64,000 nt of DNA from Desulfomonile tiedjei DSM 6799 (GCF_000266945.1 NC_018025.1:1550001-1614000), one strand, 5' to 3'; shown: positions 51,693 through 61,140, counted from the first letter of the stretch. Numbers and translations: made by a program. The notes: generated from the sequence alone by a model not told the origin.

Positions 51693-52972
51693 TGCTCACA
51701 ATTCAGGACTATGCCGCAGTAACGGGCCAAGATGTCATCAATCACCTTTGGCAACTTGCTCAACCAATACAGGGAATGAAAGTCGTTCACGTGAACTCCA
51801 CCCGAATCGGAGGTGGGGTCGCTGAAATCCTCACAAAACTTGTTCCTTTGAAGAAGGAGCTAGGAATCGACGCTCGATGGGAGGTTATTGCCGGAAATGA
51901 CCGTTTTTATGAATGCACGAAGAATTTTCATAACGGTCTTCAAGGAAAAGAGGTTCCGCTCAGTGACACGCTCCTGGCTGCATATGAAGAAGTAAATAAA
52001 GATAATGCGGAAGAAATGCGCTCTGTGCTGGAGGAGGCGGATATCGTTTTCATCCACGATCCTCAACCGCTTCCTCTTTTGGAATGGTGTCCGAATCGAA
52101 AAGGAAAATGGATCTGGCGCTGTCATATCGATCTGAGCCACCCCCATCGACCGGTTTGGAAATATCTCAGAAAATATGTCCTTGGTTACGATGCAAGCAT
52201 TTTCTCATTACCGGATTTTGCACAATCGTTGCCGCACAATTTGTATCTGGTAGCACCGAGCATCGATCCATTGAGCGAGAAGAATATGGATCTGGATGCA
52301 AAGGAAGTGCTCAAGACACAGCTCCAGTTCGGGATCGATCCTGAACGACCGATGGTGCTTCAGGTTTCCCGCTTCGATAGGTTTAAAGATCCGGTGGGAG
52401 TGATCCAGGCATACAGGTTGGCAAAAACGTTTGTGCCTTCTTTGCAACTGGTCCTTGCAGGGGGAGGAGCGACCGACGACCCTGAAGGAGAGGCGGTACT
52501 CTCGCAGGTCCGTGCTGTGGCTCACGACGATCCGGACCTGTACATTCTGCTCCTTGCTCCCGATGCGCACAGGACTATCAACGCGCTGCAAAGGGCTGCC
52601 GATATCGTGATTCAGAAGTCCGTGCGGGAAGGGTTCGGACTTACCGTGACTGAAGGCCTGTGGAAAGCGAAACCGGTAATTGGCGGCAACACCGGAGGCA
52701 TCCGTCTCCAGGTCTTGAACCATCATACGGGATTTCTCGTAAGCACGCCTGAAGGAGCGGCTCTCCGCATCCGCTATCTTCTGAAGCGTCCCGAAAAGAT
52801 TTATGAAATGGGACGAAAAGCAAGGGAGTTCGTGCGGGAAAATTTCCTTATTACTCGACAGTTGAAGGAGCATTTGAGCCTCATGGTGTTCCTCGGAATA
52901 GGACGATCCGAACGATTGGAACTCGAGATGAAGTCGGCAGAGAGTACTCCCTGGATGTTTCAAGCAGTATAG
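51692..52972 (+). CDS. treT: Trehalose synthase (glycosyltransferring, TreT-like GT4)
   Basis: 426 residues from the ATG at 51692, with GGAGG eight bases upstream; translation is coupled to the DUF5752 stop (TAATG). GT4 features: VVHVNSTRIGGGVAEILTKL (glycine loop), VLQVSRFDRFKDP, and EGFGLTVTEGLWKAKPVIGG with the paired Glu. TreT forms trehalose from NDP-glucose and glucose, reversibly. It would give a TreZ-independent route to trehalose next to TreY. Donor specificity is not readable. Confidence 0.9.
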   Translation: MLTIQDYAAVTGQDVINHLWQLAQPIQGMKVVHVNSTRIGGGVAEILTKLVPLKKELGIDARWEVIAGNDRFYECTKNFHNGLQGKEVPLSDTLLAAYEEVNKDNAEEMRSVLEEADIVFIHDPQPLPLLEWCPNRKGKWIWRCHIDLSHPHRPVWKYLRKYVLGYDASIFSLPDFAQSLPHNLYLVAPSIDPLSEKNMDLDAKEVLKTQLQFGIDPERPMVLQVSRFDRFKDPVGVIQAYRLAKTFVPSLQLVLAGGGATDDPEGEAVLSQVRAVAHDDPDLYILLLAPDAHRTINALQRAADIVIQKSVREGFGLTVTEGLWKAKPVIGGNTGGIRLQVLNHHTGFLVSTPEGAALRIRYLLKRPEKIYEMGRKAREFVRENFLITRQLKEHLSLMVFLGIGRSERLELEMKSAESTPWMFQAV

Positions 52973-52998
52973 GGTATACCGCACATAGAGATAAAACC

Positions 52999-53026
52999 GA
53001 GTGGACTGACACATGCCGGTCCACTC
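52999..53026. terminator. Hairpin after treT
   Basis: GAGTGGAC-N12-GTCCACTC forms an 8-bp stem 27 bp after the treT stop. There is no T run, so it may be a processing or stabilising hairpin rather than an intrinsic terminator. Confidence 0.45.
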
Positions 53027-53148
53027 ACCACACGGGATGTATTAGAGCCTTGTTTTGCCACGTATACGGATATCTCTACAATTCCGATTGTAATCTTGCG
53101 TAATACATGAGAATTGTTATCATGGTGTGACCTGGGGAGAGGAATGCC

Positions 53149-55218
53149 TTGAAAGAAGGTTTGATGATTGCCGTTCTTACAGTTCTTTTGCTGGTCTTGA
53201 TTCCCGCCCATTGCTTGTCTGCTCCTTCACAAGTACCTGTTGATGCAGATTCGTGCTTTATACAAGGGAAAAAATTCCTGGACGAGGGGCATCTACAGAA
53301 CGCGAAAACAGCGTGGGAAAGAATTCTTTCCGACCCCGTGTACGGAGGTCCCGCGTACCTCCTCATTGCCAGAGCAGAGCTGAAGAAAGGCGATGCCGCT
53401 GCTGCAGAGGCAACCCTCGGCAAAGCTTCCAAAGAGATGCAAAACGGACCGTACGCTCAGGCCGTACGCGAGATGCTTCTGGAGCTTCTCTGTAAGCGCA
53501 ATTGTTCTGAAGCGGTGCCTTTAATCGAAAAGACGATCTCCAACAGGTCTGACAAGCTAAAAATTTCGCTTACTCTAAAACTCGCGGACCTGCAACGGAA
53601 CCTGGGCGATTATAAAAACGCAGCCAAGCACTATCAGTGGCTCTATTTGCAGCATCCTGCGTCGCTTGAAGGTCTCAGAGCGGCAGATGGCCTGCACAAA
53701 ATGGAGCTTGAGGGAAAAATCGCGAAGCTTACGTTTTCACAAACCGACCAGCTTGCCCGGGCCACGCGTCTTTATAATAAGGGGCGATTCGATCTCGCTG
53801 CAGACGTGTATCAACTACTGCTCAAGACGAAACCCGAAGATACTGCCATGCTCCTGAAGTTGGCCCGATGTCGATACAAGGGCCGACAGAATGAAAAGGC
53901 AATCGCTCTTCTGAACGAACTCATGAAGAAGAAAATGTCGGATGAGGATCGAATGGAGGTGCTGTATCTGCTGAGCCTTTTGCACTGGCGTCTTGACAAG
54001 GACAAGGAATTTCAAACCTATTCCAAAAATCTGGTGGACAAGGGAAATATCAAACTCAAACGGAAAGCCCTCTTCAATCTCGGTGCCCACAGTTTCGAAA
54101 AGGGAGCGTACGCGGAAGCAGATCAGTATTTCAAGAAGCTTCTCGATACCAATCCCGAGATCTCCACGAAAGTGGATGTGAATTGGAAAAGAGCCTGGAT
54201 CAAATACTGGAACGGGAAGTATGCAGAAGCAGCCGACACTTTCCGTGAAACGAGACAAATGTCATCAGGGGAGCGCATTGAGTCGGCATCGAAATACTGG
54301 CAAGCCCGAGCCCTGATGCAGGCCGGTAAATGGAACGATGCCGAGTCGCTTCTTAAAGATCTCGTCAAGGCCAATCCGGTCGATTATTACGCTCATGAGG
54401 CTCAGGCCATTCTCCATGCGAAAGGCTCGACATTCGAGAAGAACTCCACCTCGAGTTTTCCGGATGTTGGTATTTCCCCGGTTCTTGCTTCGGACAAATA
54501 CATTATGGCTGCAATGAAGCTCATGGACTGCGGTTTGTACGAATTTGCGTTGATGCAGGTGCAGATGTTGCCCAAAGCGACGAGATCGCTGCAATCCGTC
54601 AGTCTTCTTATTGCCAGAGCCGCTTATGGTGCGGAAAAATATCATGAAGCACGGCAGATCCTGATTACCGCTTTTGGATCTATTGCATACAATCCTCCAG
54701 ACAATGCTCCTGCGGAATTCACCGAAATAGCGTTTCCCAGGATACATTTCTCTCAGACCATGAAATACGCGGAGAAGCACTCGGTAGACCCACATCTCGT
54801 GTGGGCGATAATTCGCCAGGAAAGCGCATATGACCCGGATTCCGTTTCTCCGGCGGGAGCGCTCGGGCTTATGCAAGTCACTCCGGCAGCAATAGGACTC
54901 ACCAGAATTCACGGAAAGATTCCTGCAAAATCCATCCAGGATGTACTCGATCCTGACCGCAATATCGCTTATGGGACCAGTATTCTGGCGAAAAATCTCA
55001 AGAAATTTAAGGGAAACCTGGTCCCTGCAGTCGCGTCTTACAATGCCGACGAAAACAAGGTGAGAAGCTGGCTGCGAAAACGGGGAAAAATGAAGCAGGA
55101 CGAGTTCATCGACAACATTCCGTATTTTGAGACGAGGATGTATGTGAAGAAGGTCCTTGCCGGGTACAAAGCATACAGTACGCTCCACAGGAAGAAAGAT
55201 CTGTCCGGATTGTGGTAA
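53149..55218 (+). CDS. Soluble lytic murein transglycosylase (Slt-like) with TPR-like repeats
   Basis: 689 residues starting TTG after GGGGAGAGG; a signal peptide (LMIAVLTVLLLVLIPAHCLS) gives a periplasmic enzyme. Residues about 35-490 are tandem helical hairpins (TPR-like: KKFLDEGHLQNAKTAWERIL, LYNKGRFDLAADVYQLLLKT). The C-terminal catalytic domain (about 540-670) has RQESAYDPDSVSPAGALGLM, where Glu is catalytic, PAAIG, the LDPDRNIAYGTSIL motif and AVASYNADE. It cleaves peptidoglycan glycosidic bonds to 1,6-anhydro ends. Alone on its strand. Confidence 0.93.
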   Translation: MKEGLMIAVLTVLLLVLIPAHCLSAPSQVPVDADSCFIQGKKFLDEGHLQNAKTAWERILSDPVYGGPAYLLIARAELKKGDAAAAEATLGKASKEMQNGPYAQAVREMLLELLCKRNCSEAVPLIEKTISNRSDKLKISLTLKLADLQRNLGDYKNAAKHYQWLYLQHPASLEGLRAADGLHKMELEGKIAKLTFSQTDQLARATRLYNKGRFDLAADVYQLLLKTKPEDTAMLLKLARCRYKGRQNEKAIALLNELMKKKMSDEDRMEVLYLLSLLHWRLDKDKEFQTYSKNLVDKGNIKLKRKALFNLGAHSFEKGAYAEADQYFKKLLDTNPEISTKVDVNWKRAWIKYWNGKYAEAADTFRETRQMSSGERIESASKYWQARALMQAGKWNDAESLLKDLVKANPVDYYAHEAQAILHAKGSTFEKNSTSSFPDVGISPVLASDKYIMAAMKLMDCGLYEFALMQVQMLPKATRSLQSVSLLIARAAYGAEKYHEARQILITAFGSIAYNPPDNAPAEFTEIAFPRIHFSQTMKYAEKHSVDPHLVWAIIRQESAYDPDSVSPAGALGLMQVTPAAIGLTRIHGKIPAKSIQDVLDPDRNIAYGTSILAKNLKKFKGNLVPAVASYNADENKVRSWLRKRGKMKQDEFIDNIPYFETRMYVKKVLAGYKAYSTLHRKKDLSGLW

Positions 55219-55593
55219 GCCCCCAATTCCACTATATACAATCTCACTTATTGATTGTATTAGGGCCGCATAGAGGCAGCCAGCCCGCTGACTCAGCGTA
55301 GGGACTGGCGCTCGCGTAGAGCCAAATCATTCCATTGATTTGGTTCTACTGTTGCGACAAATGTTCTGCTTCCGGAAGCGTTTTTCAGCTTAGGCTCATA
55401 GGTCTTCATCATTTTGAAAATTCATTGACTCTGTGCAGAGGAGCGCGTATGATCTCCTTCAACGAAAAAGCTGAACCTTGCCAATATCATCCTTTATAAC
55501 TGATCCGATTAACCCTTGCAGAAGAAAGAAACTTGATGATAAACTTATTAAACGGCTTCATAGTCCTCTTCATCCAGGGAAAAGGGTGATCTC
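55219..55593. other. 375-bp non-coding interval with two small hairpins
   Basis: ATACAATC-N9-GATTGTAT (55236-55260) and CCAAATCA-TTCCAT-TGATTTGG (55322-55343) follow the transglycosylase. Neither has a clear T run. The interval then turns into the AT-rich upstream region of the peptidase gene with AAGGGTGATCTC as its ribosome site. Confidence 0.45.
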
Positions 55594-56139
55594 ATGGGTA
55601 AACGAGTATTTTACGGCGGCACTTATGGAGATATCGAGGAGCTAACCGCAAGACTTCGAGATATCGTGAAGAAGAAAATGGCCGGAGAAAACCCTGAATT
55701 CGAAAAAAACCATCCTGGTGCCAGGGAAATGCTCGAGTGGATAGTGAGGAGACTTGGTGGAAGAATTCGTAACCTGAATCCTTTTGAAGAAGCTGAAAAT
55801 GGAAGCGGATCTCTCGTCGTAAATTCAGATCGAACATTTACAATATTTCTATCCCCGTACACTTCCATTTTGAGAGACAATTTTACGATAGCTCACGAGT
55901 TGGGCCATTATTTTCTACACTATAAAGATGAGGGGGAAGAAACAGTAGTCTTCAATCGCTACGGCTCTGATGTTTTCGAATGGGAAGCAAATAGATTTGC
56001 CGCTGCCTTGTTAATGCCGAAAGAAGAGTTCAAACAGGCTGTCCAAGTATTCAACGGTAATCTGTCTGCTGTTGCAGGTCATTTCGAAGTCTCAGTGGCA
56101 GCGGCAGATGTGAGAAACGGTTACATACATAATGTATGA
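55594..56139 (+). CDS. ImmA/IrrE-type metallopeptidase
   Basis: 181 residues. HELGHYFLHY (H101, E102, H105) is the zincin site, and EWEANRFAAALLMP supplies the third ligand (Glu131), the standard ImmA/IrrE motif. Unlike many relatives it has no helix-turn-helix; residues 1-60 are helical with unknown role. Such peptidases cut a partner repressor or regulator. The last 8 bases overlap the next gene, which looks like a nucleotide cyclase, so a two-protein unit is likely. Base composition appears more AT-rich than the flanking genes, suggesting acquisition. AAGGGTG precedes the ATG. Confidence 0.85.
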   Translation: MGKRVFYGGTYGDIEELTARLRDIVKKKMAGENPEFEKNHPGAREMLEWIVRRLGGRIRNLNPFEEAENGSGSLVVNSDRTFTIFLSPYTSILRDNFTIAHELGHYFLHYKDEGEETVVFNRYGSDVFEWEANRFAAALLMPKEEFKQAVQVFNGNLSAVAGHFEVSVAAADVRNGYIHNV

Positions 56140-57385
56140 TGCTGAAAACCGAACTGAAAGCAAAGTCAGATTATTCTTGAGCGTGGATATTTCAGGTTCC
56201 ACCGCTTTGAAAAACGACCGTAATCACACAAAACTGGTTAATACATATATAGACCGCAAGAAAATTTTTCAAAAATTATCGGACCGGAAATCGGATGATC
56301 AGCCACACATTGAGCTGCAAAAATTCCGTTTAGATGATAGCGATGATTGCATACGGGCCATTCTTTATGACTGGGCAATTGAAAATTATGATTGGGCTGA
56401 AATCATCAAAGACCGCCTGAAAGGTTTTCACGGTACATTTCAAAAAGCGATTGAAAAAAGAGAAGAGATAAAGGATCTCGTCAGCTCGGAGGGTTTAGAT
56501 AATTTTCTCTGGAAGGCTGTCGGTGATGAGTTCATCTATGTTTTCGAAATTTCTGGATACGAGCAGTTACACAAGCTCGTTGTATGTTTTCTTTGGGCTT
56601 TATACAGATGTGACAAACAAGAAATAGAAAAAGGGCTGATCAGGTTCAAAGCGAGCGCTTGGGTTGCTGGATTTCCCATACGAAACCGCAAAATCCAGTT
56701 TCACGGCCCTGAATTGTATGTCGCGGTACTCGATAGTGCCAACAAACAATTTCAACATCAGTGTACTGAAACTGAGTCATGTAATGCCCCTACTGATTGT
56801 CCAAAATTCAAACCGCACAATTGGCCAAAGACAGACTACTTAGGACCCGAAATAGATACCGGATTTCGCGTTGGTAAGCATACGTATCCAGGCATAATGG
56901 TCATTTCTTTGGAACTTGCCCATATGTTGGGTAAGACTGATAAAGACCTACAGCAGGTGCGGGGTGTTATTGTGGGTTGGGAGAAGTTGAAAGGAGTCTG
57001 GAATAACAAACCTTATCCGATCATATGGATTACATTGCCAGAGAACTATCCAGCTGACTACCAGCCCTTTAGTCAATTCTCGGAATCAGCTACCGATGAT
57101 AATAGATTTGTAAGAAAATGGAAAAAAGAGGTCGATAATGGTTTGAAGCAAATAGGGAAAATCTCAGAATCAATAAAGAGAGCTAGAGCTGAACTCTCGG
57201 ACGGTCTCGGGATAGTTGAACCATATTTAAAAGGTCTAGATCCGCTTCCAGCGGATCACAAGCTCATTTTGGACATAGTCAAAGTCCTTTATCGCGGCGA
57301 TGCCGGTGATCAAAATAAAGACCCCCAGAAACCTGAAACCAATGAGGATAAGTCTTCAGCCGAGGAGAAGCTAAAAAGGCTTTGA
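56132..57385 (+). CDS. Divergent class III nucleotidyl cyclase-like protein
   Basis: 417 residues. Residues about 12-300 follow the class III cyclase plan: LFLSVDISGSTALK (first metal Asp19), WKAVGDEFIYVFEI (second metal Asp132, with Lys128 before it), FKASAWVAGF, then YLGPEIDTGFRVGK, which replaces the usual GPxVNxAxR with Asp242 and keeps Arg246. A 70-residue insertion follows strand 1, and a loop with three Cys (211, 217, 223) precedes the GP motif. The last 80 residues are helical, then charged. Classic cyclases make cAMP or cGMP; Pycsar cyclases of this class make cCMP or cUMP for phage defence. The nucleotide made here is unknown. It overlaps the peptidase gene by 8 bp and has no recognised effector domain. 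Confidence 0.7.
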   Translation: MYDAENRTESKVRLFLSVDISGSTALKNDRNHTKLVNTYIDRKKIFQKLSDRKSDDQPHIELQKFRLDDSDDCIRAILYDWAIENYDWAEIIKDRLKGFHGTFQKAIEKREEIKDLVSSEGLDNFLWKAVGDEFIYVFEISGYEQLHKLVVCFLWALYRCDKQEIEKGLIRFKASAWVAGFPIRNRKIQFHGPELYVAVLDSANKQFQHQCTETESCNAPTDCPKFKPHNWPKTDYLGPEIDTGFRVGKHTYPGIMVISLELAHMLGKTDKDLQQVRGVIVGWEKLKGVWNNKPYPIIWITLPENYPADYQPFSQFSESATDDNRFVRKWKKEVDNGLKQIGKISESIKRARAELSDGLGIVEPYLKGLDPLPADHKLILDIVKVLYRGDAGDQNKDPQKPETNEDKSSAEEKLKRL

Positions 57386-57549
57386 AATCCCGCTCCAGCC
57401 TGTCAAGTCACTTCTCTTACTGCATCGGTGTATGCGCCTGCAAGTCTACTTTGGTTTCTGGAGTTACTAATATCCATCAAGCGCGTCTCAAGCGGAGCTT
57501 TATGGCGCCACCAAATAGCCGACGGTCTTTGTGTACTTGTACTTTTCGG

Positions 57550-58167
57550 CTAAATGTGTGGAGTCGTTGCAGCTAAATCTTTTCCCGCTGCAAAAGCCTG
57601 AAGGTTTATCCCCACTTTATTTTCAGAGAGAACTTCGCTGATTGCTTTCCCGAGATTGCTTTCCGTAATGGGAAGCATTCCTCCGTAGGATACTGCTCCA
57701 AGCATGACAATATTGGCCAGTATGGGGTTGCCCATTTCCAGCGCTTTCTCCGTCGCGTCCAGGAAGAATGTTCTGCCCGCGAGTCCTTTGATTTTCTGCA
57801 ATAATTCCCCGACATTCGGATAAGCTACCGAGCCGCTTGTCACGTCGATGGAGTATACCGGACGCGTGTTCACCACAGCCACAGTATCGCGATTTCCGTA
57901 ATGTGCCAGCACCCGAGCGGCTTCGCTGGGCTCCAGCGCGATAATGAGGTCTGCAGCTCCGGGGGGAATTAACGGCCCGTACTGGCGAACACGGGAAATG
58001 CGCACATGGCTCATTACCGAGCCGCCACGCTGGGAGGCTCCGTATGTTTCGCCTATGGTTACCTTGTATTTTTGTTCGACGAGAATGGCTCCGATGAGTT
58101 GTGAGCCCAGGACGTTTCCTTGACCGCCGACTCCGGCAATGATGATGTTGTACGGGTCCTTGAGCAT
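57550..58167 (-). CDS. iorB: Indolepyruvate:ferredoxin oxidoreductase, beta subunit
   Basis: 205 residues from the ATG at 58167, eight bases after AGAGG; another ATG at 58173 is an alternative with poor spacing. IIAGVGGQGNVLGSQLIGAI, GETYGASQRGGSVMSHVRIS and ADLIIALEPSEAARVL are the gamma-domain signatures of the IorB family. The partner gene lies immediately upstream with its stop overlapping. With IorA it oxidises aryl pyruvates to aryl-acetyl-CoA, or runs in reverse. The interval 57386-57549 has no supported feature. Confidence 0.94.
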   Translation of the reverse strand: MLKDPYNIIIAGVGGQGNVLGSQLIGAILVEQKYKVTIGETYGASQRGGSVMSHVRISRVRQYGPLIPPGAADLIIALEPSEAARVLAHYGNRDTVAVVNTRPVYSIDVTSGSVAYPNVGELLQKIKGLAGRTFFLDATEKALEMGNPILANIVMLGAVSYGGMLPITESNLGKAISEVLSENKVGINLQAFAAGKDLAATTPHI

Positions 58168-58169
58168 GA

Positions 58170-60080
58170 TCATGCCTCTTCTCTGATGATAGCCCGTGCA
58201 GGACAGATATCCGCGCAAACCCCGCAACCGGCGCATATGGCTTCGTCAATCTTGGATTTGGCCGAAGCTTTGTCCCAAATCAACCCGGGACACTTGAAAA
58301 CTCTCGTGCACAGACGGTCGCAGCCGCAGTTCTCTCCGATGCATTTTTCAGGATCGACCCTCAGTTTGTACCGGGGCTTGCCTTTTCTGGCACTCACCAG
58401 AGCACACTCATGCCTGAGCACTAGTGCTTTCGGGCCCGACTGCTCCTGGATCAGATCAAAAATTGTTCGGGATGTCTCCTCCAGATCGAACGGGTCTCGG
58501 ATTGTTGTGTCCATGCCTATCGATCTGCACACATCTTCAATCGGGATAGAAACTGCAGGCGTTCCCATGGCGCTCACAGGGCTGCCCGGATGAGGCTGAA
58601 AACCGGTCATTGCGGTGGCGCTGTTGTCCAGAACAATCAGAAGAAAGTGTGAGCCTGAATGGACGGCATTTATCAGACCGGGTACGACGGCATGAAAGAA
58701 CGTGGAATCTCCGCATACTGCCAGACTGGGTTGAGTGACTCCCAGCTCTGCAAACTTGCCGAACCCGCATGCCATACCGGTTCCGGAACCCATAGCATGA
58801 AGCGTCTTCAACTGAAAGAAGCCCGTGGAGAATATCCCGAGGGAATAACATCCGATGTCACCGAAAAGAACAGCGTCTCTGCCATCCAAAATCAAGGCCT
58901 TCTTGATCGCCCAGAGAGAACTGCGGTGTGGGCATCCTGCGCAGAAAGCAAGAGACCTGGAAGGAGCATAGTCTGCAAGGGCTTCTTGGGCTCTGACTGC
59001 ATATTCCTCATCATGGTGGGGAAGCGGAGCACCGCTTATTTTTGAGAGTACTCTCAACACCAGTTCGGGTGACAGCTCTCCAGTTGAAGGAATGTGTCCG
59101 GAATTCTTTCCCATGAATTCGATTGCCGGGAGTTGTCTGTTATGGAAGGCATACAGTGATGCGACATTATTCTCCAAAACCGGATCGACTTCTTCAAGGA
59201 ACAGCACCTTCTCGGTACGTTTTAGCGTTTTAAAGAGGAGTTCCTTGGGAAGAGGCCATGTTGTTCCGATCTTCAGGATTCCGGTTGTTGCTTCCAGCCC
59301 GAGCAGCTCAACCGCCTCCTTGGCGAAAAACCAGCCTGCGCCGCACGTAATTACGATGAGTTCCGGGTTATCCGGACCTTCGTAGAAGTTGAAAGCGCTG
59401 TCCTGCAGTATCACCTCGGCCTGGGAAAACCGGCGATGAAGAACCGGATGAGAAGCGGAACTGGGCATGGGACAGAACGGTTTGGACGTGTCGAAATGGG
59501 GCGAAGGTAAAACCGCCGGCAAAGGCCCGAGCACCACATTACCCCGAGCGTGGGATATCCTGGTGACACTGCGGATCATCACCACATTTCCGATACGTCG
59601 AGAAAGATCGAAGGCCTGGAGCGTCATTTCTTTCGCTTCTTGAAACGTCGAAGGCTCCAGGAGTGGTATGTCCGCAAGCTTTGCGTAAATCCGCGAATCT
59701 TCCTCGTTCGTACTGGAAATCCCAGAAGGATCGTCTGCAACCACCATGACGAGAGCGCCTCGGATGCCGGTCAAGTTCAGGTTCAGCAGGAAATCCGAGG
59801 CAACGTTAAGACCGTTCTGTTTCATGGCCACAAGCGCATTCATGTTGGAACAGGCTGCAGCCGCGGCTATTTCCAGTGCCACTTTTTCGTTCACCGACCA
59901 TTCGACGTACATTCCCTGTTCAGGGGCAACACCGGCGAGGGAAGCGATAATCTCGGAGCTTGGATTTCCTGGATACGCAGTAGCCACCTGAACCCCTGCT
60001 TCCAGGGCTCCCCTCGCGATGGCCTCATTTCCCATGAAAAGAACTTCTTTGCCTGGTTCGTTCAGATTGAGAAGCGGCAT
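58170..60080 (-). CDS. iorA: Indolepyruvate:ferredoxin oxidoreductase, alpha subunit
   Basis: 636 residues. Thiamine-diphosphate domains: N-terminal GVQVATAYPGNPSSEIIASL and a second with FGDIGCYSLG, VCGDSTFFHAVVPGLINAV and VLDNSATAMTGFQPHPG. The last 60 residues bind two [4Fe-4S] clusters (CIGENCGCDRLC and CAGCGVCADICPARA). Enzymes of this type decarboxylate indolepyruvate, phenylpyruvate or hydroxyphenylpyruvate to the acyl-CoA with ferredoxin. GGAG stands eight bases before the ATG. It sits between an FrhB-like gene (4-bp gap) and iorB, all in one operon. Confidence 0.95.
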   Translation of the reverse strand: MPLLNLNEPGKEVLFMGNEAIARGALEAGVQVATAYPGNPSSEIIASLAGVAPEQGMYVEWSVNEKVALEIAAAAACSNMNALVAMKQNGLNVASDFLLNLNLTGIRGALVMVVADDPSGISSTNEEDSRIYAKLADIPLLEPSTFQEAKEMTLQAFDLSRRIGNVVMIRSVTRISHARGNVVLGPLPAVLPSPHFDTSKPFCPMPSSASHPVLHRRFSQAEVILQDSAFNFYEGPDNPELIVITCGAGWFFAKEAVELLGLEATTGILKIGTTWPLPKELLFKTLKRTEKVLFLEEVDPVLENNVASLYAFHNRQLPAIEFMGKNSGHIPSTGELSPELVLRVLSKISGAPLPHHDEEYAVRAQEALADYAPSRSLAFCAGCPHRSSLWAIKKALILDGRDAVLFGDIGCYSLGIFSTGFFQLKTLHAMGSGTGMACGFGKFAELGVTQPSLAVCGDSTFFHAVVPGLINAVHSGSHFLLIVLDNSATAMTGFQPHPGSPVSAMGTPAVSIPIEDVCRSIGMDTTIRDPFDLEETSRTIFDLIQEQSGPKALVLRHECALVSARKGKPRYKLRVDPEKCIGENCGCDRLCTRVFKCPGLIWDKASAKSKIDEAICAGCGVCADICPARAIIREEA

Positions 60081-60084
60081 GGAT

Positions 60085-61140
60085 TCAACTCCGCTCCGAC
60101 CGACCTTGCGGATCGGTCTCTCGTAGTTTCTTCTTTAAGGCAGCACTTTTGAGATGATGGAGATTCTCGTCAGGAAATGGCTCCAATTCGATCTTCCTCT
60201 TTTCTTCAGCCAGTTTGATAAGATTGCTTCCCGTTGTTGTGCGGACGAGCACCGTATTCCAACCCGGTCTGCCTTCGTACATGCCAACCGAAACGTCGGC
60301 AAATTCGGATGTCATGTCACCGCATACGGTGCAGGCTTTCTGGATAAATTGACGTACATTGTCCAGCGGTATCTCTATGGTCTGATTTTCTGCAGTATAG
60401 GCTATCAAGAGATTGGCAGGGGGAGGGGGAATATCGAATTTCTTGACCGCGTGACCTTTCAGTTCCGCGTGCAGAAACGGCAGAAGCTCTCTCACGGAGA
60501 GTGCCCAATTACAGAAAAGTCCTACAACCAGGCTCAAACGCTCCTGCAAATGTTCGTTCTTGAGATCGAGCAGGGCCATTTTTCGGATGGCTCGCACCTG
60601 ACAGGGCAGCCCGACAATCCCAATTCGGTCAAATCCCCGATCGAGCGCATCCCGTAGCGCTTCCAACGTATGAGCACCAACGAATTTGGATCCCGAGCAG
60701 TTCATTACGGCATGTCGGTCAGTTGCCACTATCCCACACGGAAAGCCGTCATCAGCAGATGATGTCAGTACCGCGGCCTGGATGATTCCTTCCTCCAGGG
60801 CTGCACTTACGAGCGAAGTCACCACACCTCCGCCCTGAGCGATGGAGCGGACTTCCGGTGCACAGGACCGCGCGGCAGTCGACTGGATCACATTTCCAAT
60901 CCCGGAATTATCGTATGCTGTACCGAAGAGAGCCGGACCGGCTGCCTGGGGATCGAAGAATGTCATGGGACAGTAAGCATGACATCTTCCTTTTTCCACA
61001 GTGCATGTATCCAACTTAACGGTTTTTCCTTTAAATTTGGTAAGGTAAGGGCATCGGCCGACGCATGCGCCGCATGCTGCGCAGAGGCCGTTCTCCAGGA
61101 CACTGCGATTCAACTCTTCCAGCCCCGAAATCTCATGCAT
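60085..61140 (-). CDS. Coenzyme F420 hydrogenase/dehydrogenase beta-subunit (FrhB-like) protein
   Basis: 351 residues from the ATG at 61140 with GGAG upstream. N-terminal Fe-S part: LCAACGACVGRCPYLTKFKG and CTVEKGRCHAYCP. The FrhB core follows with STAARSCAPEVRSIAQGGGV, CSGSKFVGAHTLEALRDALD and RIGIVGLPCQVRAIRKMAL. FrhB-type proteins are flavin iron-sulfur electron carriers. Since it is the first gene before iorA-iorB, it may couple the ferredoxin reaction to another carrier. True F420 use is unlikely to be readable from this sequence. The interval 61141-61317 holds no supported feature. Confidence 0.88.
   Translation of the reverse strand: MHEISGLEELNRSVLENGLCAACGACVGRCPYLTKFKGKTVKLDTCTVEKGRCHAYCPMTFFDPQAAGPALFGTAYDNSGIGNVIQSTAARSCAPEVRSIAQGGGVVTSLVSAALEEGIIQAAVLTSSADDGFPCGIVATDRHAVMNCSGSKFVGAHTLEALRDALDRGFDRIGIVGLPCQVRAIRKMALLDLKNEHLQERLSLVVGLFCNWALSVRELLPFLHAELKGHAVKKFDIPPPPANLLIAYTAENQTIEIPLDNVRQFIQKACTVCGDMTSEFADVSVGMYEGRPGWNTVLVRTTTGSNLIKLAEEKRKIELEPFPDENLHHLKSAALKKKLRETDPQGRSERS

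Noticed and set aside
57382-57576. 64-codon frame after the cyclase-like gene
   Set aside because: Overlaps iorB, no ribosome site and no similarity that I recognise, so not added to the peptidase-cyclase unit.
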